64,000 nucleotides of DNA, from assembly GCF_011064845.1 (NCBI RefSeq), contig NZ_CP049015.1, forward strand, positions 1,922,001 through 1,986,000, read 5' to 3'. Below are positions 55,654 through 63,813 of this stretch, piece after piece. The notes under the pieces were generated by a model. It searched no databases. It was not told the origin of the DNA and saw nothing but the letters and a program-made list of their open reading frames with translations. Each line of letters opens with the position of its first letter. Positions within the stretch are counted from its first letter, which is position 1. The stretch is from Citrobacter freundii ATCC 8090 = MTCC 1658 = NBRC 12681 (GTDB lineage: Bacteria; Pseudomonadota; Gammaproteobacteria; Enterobacterales; Enterobacteriaceae). A program made the position numbers and the translations under genes.

Positions 55654-57210
55654 TTATTTTTTCACGTCAGCAACGCGCATACCGTTAAGTTGTTCATCGG
55701 TGATGGTGTTACCTGCTTTAAAGTAATCGATCACTGCGTTGTAAACGTAATACCCACCTGTTGTGTTACGCGCTTTACCCTCGGTAAATGTGGTGAAGCC
55801 GTCACCACCATCAGCAAGGAAGTTTTGGGTAGCAATGTGATAAACCGTCGCATCTTCAATTGCCTTACCATTAAGTGTAAGTTCCAGGACCCGCTGCCCT
55901 ACGGGTTTACTGCTGTCGTATTTCATTTCCAGGCCTTTTGAGACCTGCAACACGCCATTACTTAAACTTGCGCCATGTTCCATCAGACTACGTAATTGTT
56001 TACCGGTAAGATCCATCGTGACCAGTTCGTTAGGGAATGGGAATGTACTAATGACACCGCCCATCGTAATCGCGCCAGACGGGATCTCACTGCGGATACC
56101 GCCAGAGTTGGTTAAGGCCAACTGTGCGTTTTTACCCGCAGCGGCCAGCAAAGCATCCGCAGCCAGGTTGCCCAGCGAAGCTGATTCACCATATGCACGT
56201 GTTAATTCAACCGGGGACTGCGCCACCGTCTGTCCTACCACTTCGTCAAGTTTTTTATTCCAGCGGTCAATCACCTGCTTTGTTTGCGGATCGGGCTTCC
56301 ACTCATCTGCGTAAATGGTTTTAAGTTCGAAATTTTTCATCGTGAAGCTGTGTGGCTTATCTTTGTAGTCCAGTACCAGTTTCCCTACATCGATACCACC
56401 GCTGTCTGTCGAGAGGATCAGCGTATTGCCTACTTTAATGGGTTCCGGCGTACCGACATGCGCATGTCCGGTAATCAGAATATCCAGACCTTTCACCTGG
56501 CTTGCCGTCTGAATATCCTTATCCAGCGCACGACGTACATCGGTACTTCCTATACTGGACTGACGGGCAGGCGTGCCTTCATGAACCAGTAATACGGTCA
56601 AATCCACTTTATCCTTAAGTTCATCAATATAACGCTGTAACCATTTAATCTCATCCCGTGCTTCAATGCCTTCGCGCATTGCAGCAGAAACGGTATCATT
56701 GAAGGCAAATACGCCGTGCAAACCTATAACGCCAATTTTCACGCCATCTTTTTCAATAATGGTATATGGCTTATCCCAAAACGCTTTATCACTGTTCTGA
56801 TAAAAAATATTGCCCTGCACAATAGGGAAGTTCGCCTGGCTTAGCTGGAGTAACGTATTATCCCAGCCATCATCAAATTCATGATTGCCCATGGTGACAG
56901 CATCAAATGGCATGGTATTCATAATATCAATGATCGCCTTGCCCTTCGTTAAGCTGCTGATATAAGGACCGGTAAAATAGTCACCTGCATCAAAAAACCA
57001 TGTGGCTTTGTTTTTGCTTTTCTCTTTTTTTACCAAAGTGGTGATATTCGCCCAGCCGCCGATATCACGCTTACCATCAGCAATCCACGGCACTTTATAA
57101 GGTTCCACATGTGCATGGAGATCGTTGGTATAAATAATGGTGACATCCTTGGCACAGGCCCAGAATGGTAATGTCAACAAAATACCCGCAGCAATCACTT
57201 TTAATTTCAT
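55654..57210 (-). CDS. UshA-like periplasmic 5'-nucleotidase/metallophosphatase, copy 1
   Basis: The protein is 518 residues, with signal peptide [20 protein letters not shown] almost the same as in the copy at 51320. All metal ligands are present ([29 protein letters not shown]). From [13 protein letters not shown] to the GHAH site it is almost residue-for-residue identical to the copy at 51320, showing recent duplication or gene conversion. It is divergent from the zinc-ribbon gene at 57342. Confidence 0.9.
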   Translation of the reverse strand: MKLKVIAAGILLTLPFWACAKDVTIIYTNDLHAHVEPYKVPWIADGKRDIGGWANITTLVKKEKSKNKATWFFDAGDYFTGPYISSLTKGKAIIDIMNTMPFDAVTMGNHEFDDGWDNTLLQLSQANFPIVQGNIFYQNSDKAFWDKPYTIIEKDGVKIGVIGLHGVFAFNDTVSAAMREGIEARDEIKWLQRYIDELKDKVDLTVLLVHEGTPARQSSIGSTDVRRALDKDIQTASQVKGLDILITGHAHVGTPEPIKVGNTLILSTDSGGIDVGKLVLDYKDKPHSFTMKNFELKTIYADEWKPDPQTKQVIDRWNKKLDEVVGQTVAQSPVELTRAYGESASLGNLAADALLAAAGKNAQLALTNSGGIRSEIPSGAITMGGVISTFPFPNELVTMDLTGKQLRSLMEHGASLSNGVLQVSKGLEMKYDSSKPVGQRVLELTLNGKAIEDATVYHIATQNFLADGGDGFTTFTEGKARNTTGGYYVYNAVIDYFKAGNTITDEQLNGMRVADVKK

Positions 57211-57341
57211 AAACTGTTCCTCTATTCACATTTATTCGGGGTATTTTACATTCCGAAAGACATTGATATGTGCGTCTGTTCACACAATCAAATCGAGGTT
57301 ATAGTTCAAAATCAGCGACCTTTGGAAATCGTTGGTGGCTC

Positions 57342-58457
57342 ATGTCGACTTTATTTACAATTAATACCTGCAAGACGTTTGGGTGTCGCAATTTAGGGTT
57401 AGCTACATCTGAAGATTACAGCTGGCCGAACTATAGGTTGGGTTATCCGGCATTGCACTGTCGGGCATGTGGGAGTTATCCCCCACTATTTGAAGCACAA
57501 CAATTTAATGAATGGGTGACTGTTTACTTAAGCGCATACGCCTCTGAAAGTGGCCATTTTTGTCCCGTATGTTATGGCAAGAAAACTATTTGTTATGGTT
57601 ATAATCCGCAAAGAACACAGCGCGTTCAGTGCTGCGCCTGCAAAAAAGTCTGGACACCTAAGCGGCAATTACCAAGAGAAGTAATATCACCAGAACGGAT
57701 TGAAACGGTTCCTTTAATTGTACCGTTCCAGGGGGCGGAAGCAGATCAGAAACTCTATGTCCTGCTCAGTTTCGATGCTATCCGAGGTAATATTCTTCAT
57801 CTATCTACTAATTTTACTCAGCACCCGGTCGGGGAAACCTTACGTTATCTCTGGAGAGGCAATATCGAGCCTGATTTGGATCGCAGTGATATCGTAAAAC
57901 ACGTTGATATGCGTGAGATGCAGTTTTTACAACGCAGTCAGTTCGATGAGATTCAGTATGGAAGTGCGGTACTCAAACGTAACGCCAATGGTTCTATTCT
58001 GCGTCCGGTTATATCAGCTCATGGGCATTTTCGGCTGTTGAAGACCCTCTTTCCTGAGATAAAGACACATGTTATTTCTCACGAATGTTTTCTTCGCGGA
58101 GCGGTTATTACTGTTTGGGCAGAACTGTTTCGCCAACAACAAGCTGAGCTTTGGTTTATAGAGGAGGATATAAGTGACAGTGATACAAATACTCCCTGGT
58201 ATTTTCAGGGCAAAACGCGGCATGGCTGGTGGCAAAGTCAGTGGTCGCTTTGGATACAGGAAAAAAACCGTAAGATGGTTTGCCCATTAACCGGCGGGGA
58301 TGGCAACAATGCCAGGACAATTTCTTTAACGGCCAGTCGGCGCTATATTCGCTGGCTATACAAACAAACTAATTTTACTCGCAGTACCCAATTATCCGCA
58401 GGAAGCGTAACGCAAATACTAATTTCCCTCGCGCATGAATATAACGGTAAACTTTAA
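57342..58457 (+). CDS. transposase-like zinc-ribbon protein of unknown function
   Basis: The protein is 371 residues from MSTLFTINTCKTFGCRN; the frame is open to 57270. The N-terminal 110 residues hold two cysteine-rich units (HCRACGSYPP, and FCPVCYGKKTICYGY followed by RVQCCACKKVW) like the InsA zinc finger of IS1. The rest (LSFDAIRGNILHLSTN, later Trp-rich WWQSQWSLW) lacks clear DDE residues. No inverted ends surround it, so it looks like a domesticated or host protein. It is divergent from the nucleotidase at 55654. Confidence 0.65.
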   Translation: MSTLFTINTCKTFGCRNLGLATSEDYSWPNYRLGYPALHCRACGSYPPLFEAQQFNEWVTVYLSAYASESGHFCPVCYGKKTICYGYNPQRTQRVQCCACKKVWTPKRQLPREVISPERIETVPLIVPFQGAEADQKLYVLLSFDAIRGNILHLSTNFTQHPVGETLRYLWRGNIEPDLDRSDIVKHVDMREMQFLQRSQFDEIQYGSAVLKRNANGSILRPVISAHGHFRLLKTLFPEIKTHVISHECFLRGAVITVWAELFRQQQAELWFIEEDISDSDTNTPWYFQGKTRHGWWQSQWSLWIQEKNRKMVCPLTGGDGNNARTISLTASRRYIRWLYKQTNFTRSTQLSAGSVTQILISLAHEYNGKL

Positions 58458-58535
58458 TAGCGGCTCCTGATGATGAGTCTCGGGTAAATCTTCCCTGTCA
58501 TGATGTTATGACCTCCTTTTTTGATTGATATCATA

Positions 58536-58563
58536 AAGGGTTCATGTAGGTACATGAACCCTT
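58536..58563. terminator. 28-base inverted repeat after the zinc-ribbon gene
   Basis: AAGGGTTCATGTA-GG-TACATGAACCCTT is a perfect 13-bp inverted repeat. It sits between convergent 57342-58457 and the gene remnant at 58618. No T run follows, so it may be a protein-binding site or an mRNA 3' hairpin. Confidence 0.5.
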
Positions 58564-58617
58564 GAAATATATGTAATTTAATCGATTACTCGTGCTTTTT
58601 AAAAATACATCTCTTTA

Positions 58618-58845
58618 TTAATTTACAGTAATTGAGGCTGTAGTGATTAATGCAGACAGTTCTGTTTCGGCAAATAATCTTGCACGGTAACCCTCTCCAG
58701 GGTATTGAGGTGCACCATCAGAATCACTCATGTCGAATTCAAAAATGACATTACCGAGGATGTCAATTTTGAAAAAACGACGACCGTACCACGGTATATC
58801 TTCATTGCTACCCATATAGATGTAATCATTGTGAATTCTTAACAA
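58618..58845 (-). pseudogene. C-terminal fragment of an unknown protein
   Basis: A 75-codon frame (also open further upstream to about 58919, without a good start) reads IHNDYIYMGSNEDIPWYGRRFFKIDILGNVIFEFD. This strand-rich text resembles the end of a beta-propeller-type enzyme. No ATG with ribosome site and no upstream partner is present, so it is taken as a 3' remnant of a deleted gene. The parent family is not identified. Confidence 0.4.
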
Positions 58846-59213
58846 AATAGCATTTATCGATCGATTCGTGAGTAATGATATCTGTGTGTTATTGATGTTG
58901 ATAATTCTATTTATTAGTGGAATGCATAAGAGGAGCTAGCGGGAGAGGGCGTAATCCATTAGCAAAACGACTACCGGGTTTAAGTGGGGAACTCAGGTAA
59001 TCTCGTGCGCCACATTATCTGCGGCTGGATGAATACGGATACTCATTTGGCACAATTCGGGATTCTTTTTGATTACGCGATAGTTGAGATACTGAAGGCG
59101 TGCACCCAGCTGGGTTGGCAGGAGGCTGGGTGGCTGCAGCTCATGAAAATCAGGAAGATTTTTCATGCTAACTTCTTGAAACCTGATTATATCAGTATTC
59201 ATAAGTAAGTCTG

Positions 59214-59273
59214 AAAGCAAAAAGCCTGCTTAGTTTCCTAAGCAGGCTTCTTAAATATGGCTCCTCTGACTGG
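59214..59273. repeat. 60-bp direct repeat, copy 2: island attachment site
   Basis: This copy of 46196-46255 differs at one base. It carries the tRNA-Asn terminator and only the last 16 bases of the tRNA, after which the sequence diverges completely (GATCGCC instead of ACTCGAACC). A truncated tRNA 3' end next to foreign genes is the mark of an att site. The element should extend to the right, ending at an intact tRNA-Asn with an integrase beyond the window. The 58846-59213 stretch before it holds no gene I can support. Confidence 0.8.
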
Positions 59274-59502
59274 GATCGCCTTTGCCATTAACTGGCTGAT
59301 TGGTAAGCTAAACCTAAAAATTGGGGTTGTCAAGACCACCAGAATGACCACCTATTTTTTCTGGTTTTTTCTTTCTGTACACAAGTCGAGTACTATGGCT
59401 TGTACACCACCTCATCTATGCTTTTCTTCAAACCAGATAAAGCGCAAAAAAGCTGTGCGGTAGATCGCCAAGGATTACTACATAACATCAGGAGCCAGAT
59501 AA

Positions 59503-60489
59503 ATGATGGAAGGTAAACTAATTTTCTGCTCGGACTCAATACTACGCTTTCGTTCTGACTATGATGAAACGACGGCCCTTCCGTTACTCTCAATACAGAA
59601 AGCCATTTCAGATACCGATCCCTTTTTTCTTCTCAGGTTCTTTCGTCATACAGTGGTGATCGAAGAAGGAACAACGCTGGCGAATATCTTTTTTGCGATT
59701 GAGCCGTGGAAGGAATTGCTAACCGCTTACTTGGATCGGGATGTTGGGGCCTATATTGTCGAAGTAAGAAAACCATCTAAACCGACCACATGGGATCTTG
59801 AGTGGATTGGCATTGATCGCCGCAGCTCTGTTTACCGCGCATATCAGCATCAGGATATGGGAGACGGTGAGGATTTTACAGCCTGGTTCAATCGTGATCG
59901 GATCCCTACTGAAGAATTTGATATTGAAAGTAGCTGCGATGCTTCTGGTTTTATCAAAGGTGATAAGGAACACTGGAGCCTTAGCGAAAATGTCCACGAA
60001 ATTAAAAACCTGCCAGTGATCCTCTACAACAAGCAAACGCTGATGACCTTGCAGAAGGATGAGTTGCTAAGAGAAAGTGCCTCTGGGGTAAGTAGTACCG
60101 ATCGTGGTCGTTTTGTGTATGGGGATACCTCTTTTTCCTTCTATGAAGTAATGGAAGCGATCTTTATTAGTGGTTTGTTTTTCCATACCCCAAGTGCTGC
60201 GACAAACTGCTTTGACGGGTTAAAAAACAGTCTTGATGGACTGCAAAACGAGGCGCCGAAGGAGCCTGAATCTGATCTTACCGGCAGTGAAGAAGAGAAA
60301 CCGCTAAAAGTAGAAGTTGCTGAGGGGGCTTTTGATTCCCTGATTACCCACATGGAGTTTGAAACCGAAAACTGGCAGCTGCTCAAGAAACAATGCCAAA
60401 AAGAGGGTTCTTTACCAGTCAGGATTGGGGTTATTACACCTGCAAAGCCGCCGGAGTTGCGATTGTGCGGAGAGATTTTTAAAGGCTGA
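59503..60489 (+). CDS. hypothetical protein, first gene inside the island
   Basis: The protein is 328 residues from ATG 59503 with CAGGAG 10 bases upstream. It is acidic and soluble, with no signal peptide or membrane segment. Residues 225-285 include an acidic linker (EAPKEPESDLTGSEEEKP), which suggests two domains. No family is recognised. Its GC is intermediate. It is followed by a 259-bp AT-rich gap with no gene. Such proteins are common near the ends of integrative elements. Confidence 0.7.
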   Translation: MMEGKLIFCSDSILRFRSDYDETTALPLLSIQKAISDTDPFFLLRFFRHTVVIEEGTTLANIFFAIEPWKELLTAYLDRDVGAYIVEVRKPSKPTTWDLEWIGIDRRSSVYRAYQHQDMGDGEDFTAWFNRDRIPTEEFDIESSCDASGFIKGDKEHWSLSENVHEIKNLPVILYNKQTLMTLQKDELLRESASGVSSTDRGRFVYGDTSFSFYEVMEAIFISGLFFHTPSAATNCFDGLKNSLDGLQNEAPKEPESDLTGSEEEKPLKVEVAEGAFDSLITHMEFETENWQLLKKQCQKEGSLPVRIGVITPAKPPELRLCGEIFKG

Positions 60490-60748
60490 TTGGGATTGAC
60501 TGCGTCAGATTAGGATTTATTGTCCTATTCGGAAGAAAAACCAAACATTGCATTGCGTAAGACCATATTAATTTAAGGTTGATGAATTCCGTAAGCAATG
60601 GAGGGGAATTAGTTCGCTAGTACATCCACATGATGGTCTTAGAAACCGCTAAGTGAGGTTTTTATCACACGATAAAATTCCATACTCTATTGGAAAGAGT
60701 TTCTTGAAAGGTGTATTATAGAAAAGCATTTAATATCAGGAGATTAGT

Positions 60749-61600
60749 ATGGATTATCCAGGTCTTTATGATTTTTCAGACGAAAAGTCTTCAAAATACC
60801 AAGCCTGCTTTTTTAGATTATTGCTTGTTGAGTATTTTTTGTTACTACTAGTGTCTGTTGTTGGTTTATTAAAAAAAGACCATATTATTGAAGTAACTTA
60901 TGCAGTAATTTTTTGTATGCTTTTAATAATAATGCTATATAGGAACCATATCAAACATGAGCAAAAGTGGTACAAATATCGGGCGCTGGCAGAATCTATC
61001 AAAACAATAAGTTGGCGTTATTGTATGAAAACCCCACCTTTTAACTCTGGAGAGAAGGAATCAGTCGATAAATTTATTGCTACAGTCGGAGAGTTGGTTA
61101 GCGATAATAATTACATTTCAGATGAAATTGATGAAAAGTATGCTAAAAAAGATAAAATAACAATAGATATGCATATGCTTAGAACACACTCTTACGATGA
61201 GCGCAAGCAATATTACTATGATAATCGGATAGTCGAACAAAGAGAGTGGTATTTAAGAAAAGCCACTTATAATAAGAAGATTAGTCGAAGATGGACATGT
61301 CTAATTGGAAGTATATATGGAATTTCTGTAATTATTGTGATATTAAATGCAATGAATATTGAAGGAATTCCTGATTTTCCCGTTGATCCTGTAACAACAT
61401 TAGCGGCATCTATTATTGGCTGGTCTCAAATTAAAAAATATAATGAATTGGCTGTATCTTACTTTTTAACAGCCCATGAAATTGGTGATATAAAAGAGCA
61501 GTTTAATTATGTTGCGTCTGAGGCCGATTTTTTGGAGTTTGTCAATGATGCTGAGAAAGCTTTTTCTAGAGAGCATACTCAGTGGTTAGCAAGAAGATAA
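60749..61600 (+). CDS. SLATT/DUF4231-type membrane protein, candidate effector
   Basis: The protein is 283 residues, AT-rich. An N-terminal pair of membrane segments (FRLLLVEYFLLLLVSVVGLL, then VTYAVIFCMLLIIMLY) is followed by KWYKYRALAESIKTISWRY. This is the SLATT pattern of two helices plus an Arg/Glu/Lys/Trp amphipathic stretch. A second hydrophobic pair (CLIGSIYGISVIIVIL, then TTLAASIIGW) and a further helix (ELAVSYFLTAHEIGDIK) repeat the layout. SLATT proteins are proposed pore-forming effectors triggered by nucleotide signals. It is convergent with the TIR genes and shares a terminator with them. Confidence 0.75.
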   Translation: MDYPGLYDFSDEKSSKYQACFFRLLLVEYFLLLLVSVVGLLKKDHIIEVTYAVIFCMLLIIMLYRNHIKHEQKWYKYRALAESIKTISWRYCMKTPPFNSGEKESVDKFIATVGELVSDNNYISDEIDEKYAKKDKITIDMHMLRTHSYDERKQYYYDNRIVEQREWYLRKATYNKKISRRWTCLIGSIYGISVIIVILNAMNIEGIPDFPVDPVTTLAASIIGWSQIKKYNELAVSYFLTAHEIGDIKEQFNYVASEADFLEFVNDAEKAFSREHTQWLARR

Positions 61601-61601
61601 A

Positions 61602-61626
61602 TAAAACCCCTGTATTTAGACAGGGG
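61602..61626. terminator. shared terminator of the SLATT gene and the TIR operon
   Basis: CCCCTGT-ATTTAG-ACAGGGG is a 7-bp GC-rich stem between convergent genes. On the minus strand it is followed by TTTTATTTAT, so it best serves the TIR/QueC operon. Confidence 0.75.
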
Positions 61627-61632
61627 CCATCT

Positions 61633-62037
61633 TTATACAGCATAGGTTCTTATTGCTGTTATTATACTTTCAGTGTTCCAGCGGATTATGGTGGACGCTC
61701 GACTAGAAACCATAGTTGATATTCTTTCGTTACCTCTTGGGACTAATCCAATTATTCTTTTACCTAATGCTTGGGCTGTGTCTAGTTCCCATTCCATCCA
61801 TTCACTGTGAGAAGCATAGATTCCTGCTAAGGCTATAATGACGTCAGATGATTGTAATTTTTCTCTCAATCGTGTTTTGATATAAGTTGCATTCAATGAA
61901 TTAATTGGTTCGTCTCTTGATACTTCACTATAACTAGCATGAAAATAAGCGCGTAAGTTGATCAAGTTACGTAATGCTTCAAGGTCGCTATGATGACTCC
62001 ATGAATGGCTAATGAATACGTTATAGTTACGTGCCAT
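61633..62037 (-). CDS. ThsB-like TIR-domain protein 1
   Basis: The protein is 134 residues and a single TIR-like domain: NYNVFISHSWSHHSDLEAL at the start, SSDVIIALAGIYASHSEWMEWELDTA in the middle (Glu in the position of the TIR catalytic Glu), and KRIIGLVPRG. This is the ThsB_TIR (formerly DUF1863) pattern. ThsB proteins in Thoeris make a signal from NAD+ on phage infection. Last gene of a minus-strand operon, 22 bases after the second TIR gene. Confidence 0.85.
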   Translation of the reverse strand: MARNYNVFISHSWSHHSDLEALRNLINLRAYFHASYSEVSRDEPINSLNATYIKTRLREKLQSSDVIIALAGIYASHSEWMEWELDTAQALGKRIIGLVPRGNERISTMVSSRASTIIRWNTESIITAIRTYAV

Positions 62038-62059
62038 TATAAGTTCCTTAATATTATAA

Positions 62060-62527
62060 TCAACGAAGAGTATCTGAAAGATTAGACCAAGATACAGTTT
62101 GAATTTTCCCGTCCTTTAACCATGATGGCGTTGTACCGGAGAATTTAGCTCCTGCATGAACTGCGATAACTTTCTTACCTAACTCGAGACTTCTTGCTAC
62201 CTCCCACGTCACCCATTTGCTTTGTGCTGTATTTTCAGATAGGTAGACAACGGTAACTGAGGTACGAGCAATACGTTCAGAGATTTTCCGTTTAATATAC
62301 TCTGCCTGTTCGCTATCATAAGGCTCTCTGACTGAATGATCATTGAATTCAATATCATTTTTTTCATTCTTCGCTTGGGCTCTTAGTAGATTAACCTCAT
62401 CCATATCTTCGGTTGCGAAACTGATGAAAACATTACGTTTTCCACTCTGAAGAGCGGCTTTAGCTTTTTCTTCAAGCGCCCGGACATCACCTAATCGGCT
62501 CCAACTTCCACTGCTACTACCGCCCAT
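62060..62527 (-). CDS. ThsB-like TIR-domain protein 2
   Basis: The protein is 155 residues from MGGSSSGSWSRLGDVRAL; the frame opens at 62587 but that lies deep inside the QueC-like gene. A Gly/Ser-rich N-terminus and helix precede the TIR core: RNVFISFATEDMDEVNLLR, VTVVYLSENTAQSKWVTWEVARSLE with the catalytic-position Glu, then KKVIAVHAG. It overlaps the QueC-like stop by 11 bases, so it is translated with it. Paired ThsB paralogs are known in Thoeris; linkage to QueC/OGG/TGT genes is not part of that system. Confidence 0.85.
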   Translation of the reverse strand: MGGSSSGSWSRLGDVRALEEKAKAALQSGKRNVFISFATEDMDEVNLLRAQAKNEKNDIEFNDHSVREPYDSEQAEYIKRKISERIARTSVTVVYLSENTAQSKWVTWEVARSLELGKKVIAVHAGAKFSGTTPSWLKDGKIQTVSWSNLSDTLR

Positions 62528-63119
62528 TATTATGCTCCTTAAACTTAAATTCGTTACAAGCAATACATTTTCCGCAAGCCTTTTCATTGCCTTCGTGACA
62601 TGAATAGGTTCCAGTAATCCCTTTTTCGGTAGCCAAAATCACTACATCGGCTTTGGTAAAGATTGATAGAGGGGCTAATACCTTAATTGTTCTTCCCATA
62701 CATAGAGTGATCATCTGCTCTGCTTCTTTTAGAAATTCAGCCGTTTGATCTGGGAATAAGCTGGTTTTTTCGTGAAGAAGTCCGATAGAAATAGCATCGG
62801 CTCCAACTTGATGAGCATATGCAGCAGCTATAAGAATAAAAAGCATATTCCGACCCGGCGTGAAAGCATTTTCAATTATGTTCTGCGCTGGATCTGTGAG
62901 GCCAGAACGAATCAGTTTTCCAAATCCTGAAAGTTCAGCAATTTTAGGTTCGGGTAAACCTAATTTCTTCATCGAATTTTTACACGATTCTAATTCACGT
63001 ATTCTGGCTCGTTGTCCGTAGTCGATAAAAAGCGGGTGAATTGTAATACCTTCTTCTTGGGCTAGTTTGACAACCAGTGTTGAATCCAGCCCTCCAGAAA
63101 CAAGTGCAACGATACTCAT
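62517..63119 (-). CDS. QueC-like 7-cyano-7-deazaguanine synthase homolog (type IV CBASS Cap9-like)
   Basis: The protein is 200 residues. The ATP-pyrophosphatase P-loop SGGLDST (8-14), the central NAFTPGRNMLFI and GLLHE segments and the zinc site CHEGNEKACGKCIAC are those of QueC. Housekeeping QueC makes preQ0 for queuosine and sits elsewhere without such neighbours. Here it lies 1 base after an OGG-type gene and overlaps a TIR gene, so it is a defence version. The substrate is unknown; in type IV CBASS a QueC homolog accompanies TGT and OGG homologs. Confidence 0.85.
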   Translation of the reverse strand: MSIVALVSGGLDSTLVVKLAQEEGITIHPLFIDYGQRARIRELESCKNSMKKLGLPEPKIAELSGFGKLIRSGLTDPAQNIIENAFTPGRNMLFILIAAAYAHQVGADAISIGLLHEKTSLFPDQTAEFLKEAEQMITLCMGRTIKVLAPLSIFTKADVVILATEKGITGTYSCHEGNEKACGKCIACNEFKFKEHNNGR

Positions 63120-63120
63120 G

Positions 63121-63813
63121 TCAAAATGCCTCCTGATCTTTGTTCGCTACACGCATGACGATCCAAATAGCCCAGTCAAGTAGCCCCACTGGACAATCCA
63201 TTTCTGAAGCATGATCGCGAAGTGTATTCTCAAGTTTGCCATATTTAACTAATCCAGTAACCGATGACTGGCTTCCTGAATATATCCCTAAGGTAGACAT
63301 GTAATTGAGTACATGGCGATCTAATATAGCCATGTCGTATGTGAAACCACAATTGCGTAGAAACATACTTGCTTGCTTAGGGCCAATGCCAGATGCGTGC
63401 GCAACTAGCCATGTGCGGGCTTCTTCTGCGTGACTAAATTTCCTCATTAATGAATTGAGAGACCTTTCTGCCTCAAAGACAGCAGCATGAGTTGTAGCAA
63501 TTTGATATGATCGTGCTTTGGGGAAACGGTAAGCGCGTAGCTTTCCTTCAACGCTAAGCGGTCTGCTGAGAAGGTGGTAGATGCGATCTTCTACACTGGT
63601 TGAATGTTGATCTTTAGAATACAAGCAGCCAGATTCATCGATTGCATCTGCTGCTGCAATTGCCAGAGAGTAAGGCACCTGGCTACTCAAGATGCAACAT
63701 GACAATTCCCACCAAAGGTGACGCTCATCCGAGACAGACTCGTTTTCTATCCGGGCCTGGATATCCGGGCAGACAGCAGCAACGGCCTTGGTCAAGATTT
63801 CTGGAGGATACAT
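63121..63813 (-). CDS. OGG-type HhH-GPD DNA glycosylase homolog (type IV CBASS Cap11-like)
   Basis: The protein is 230 residues from the ATG that overlaps the TGT-like stop as TGATG; a GTG one codon earlier is also possible. Its helix-hairpin-helix is HASGIGPKQASMFLRNCGF, with the catalytic Lys in GPKQAS, and a following Asp in MAILDRHVLNYM, as in Ogg-family N-glycosylase/DNA lyases. It is preceded by ILSSQVPYSLA, typical of the fold. The normal role is removal of oxidised guanine. In this operon it is more likely a nucleotide- or nucleic-acid-modifying partner. Confidence 0.82.
   Translation of the reverse strand: MYPPEILTKAVAAVCPDIQARIENESVSDERHLWWELSCCILSSQVPYSLAIAAADAIDESGCLYSKDQHSTSVEDRIYHLLSRPLSVEGKLRAYRFPKARSYQIATTHAAVFEAERSLNSLMRKFSHAEEARTWLVAHASGIGPKQASMFLRNCGFTYDMAILDRHVLNYMSTLGIYSGSQSSVTGLVKYGKLENTLRDHASEMDCPVGLLDWAIWIVMRVANKDQEAF

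Noticed and set aside
58984..59220. Overlapping 74-75 codon frames on both strands beside the att repeat
   Set aside because: Neither has a ribosome site or family signal, and they exclude each other; the stretch is left as non-coding.
46196..59273. The region between the two 60-bp repeats as one simple island
   Set aside because: It contains nac and cbl, core genes beside asnV in E. coli, and the tRNA orientation places an inserted element to the right of 59258, not between the copies.
62517..63119. Housekeeping queC of the queuosine pathway
   Set aside because: The gene is embedded and overlapped in an operon with OGG, TGT and TIR genes on an island, unlike the usual queC neighbourhood.
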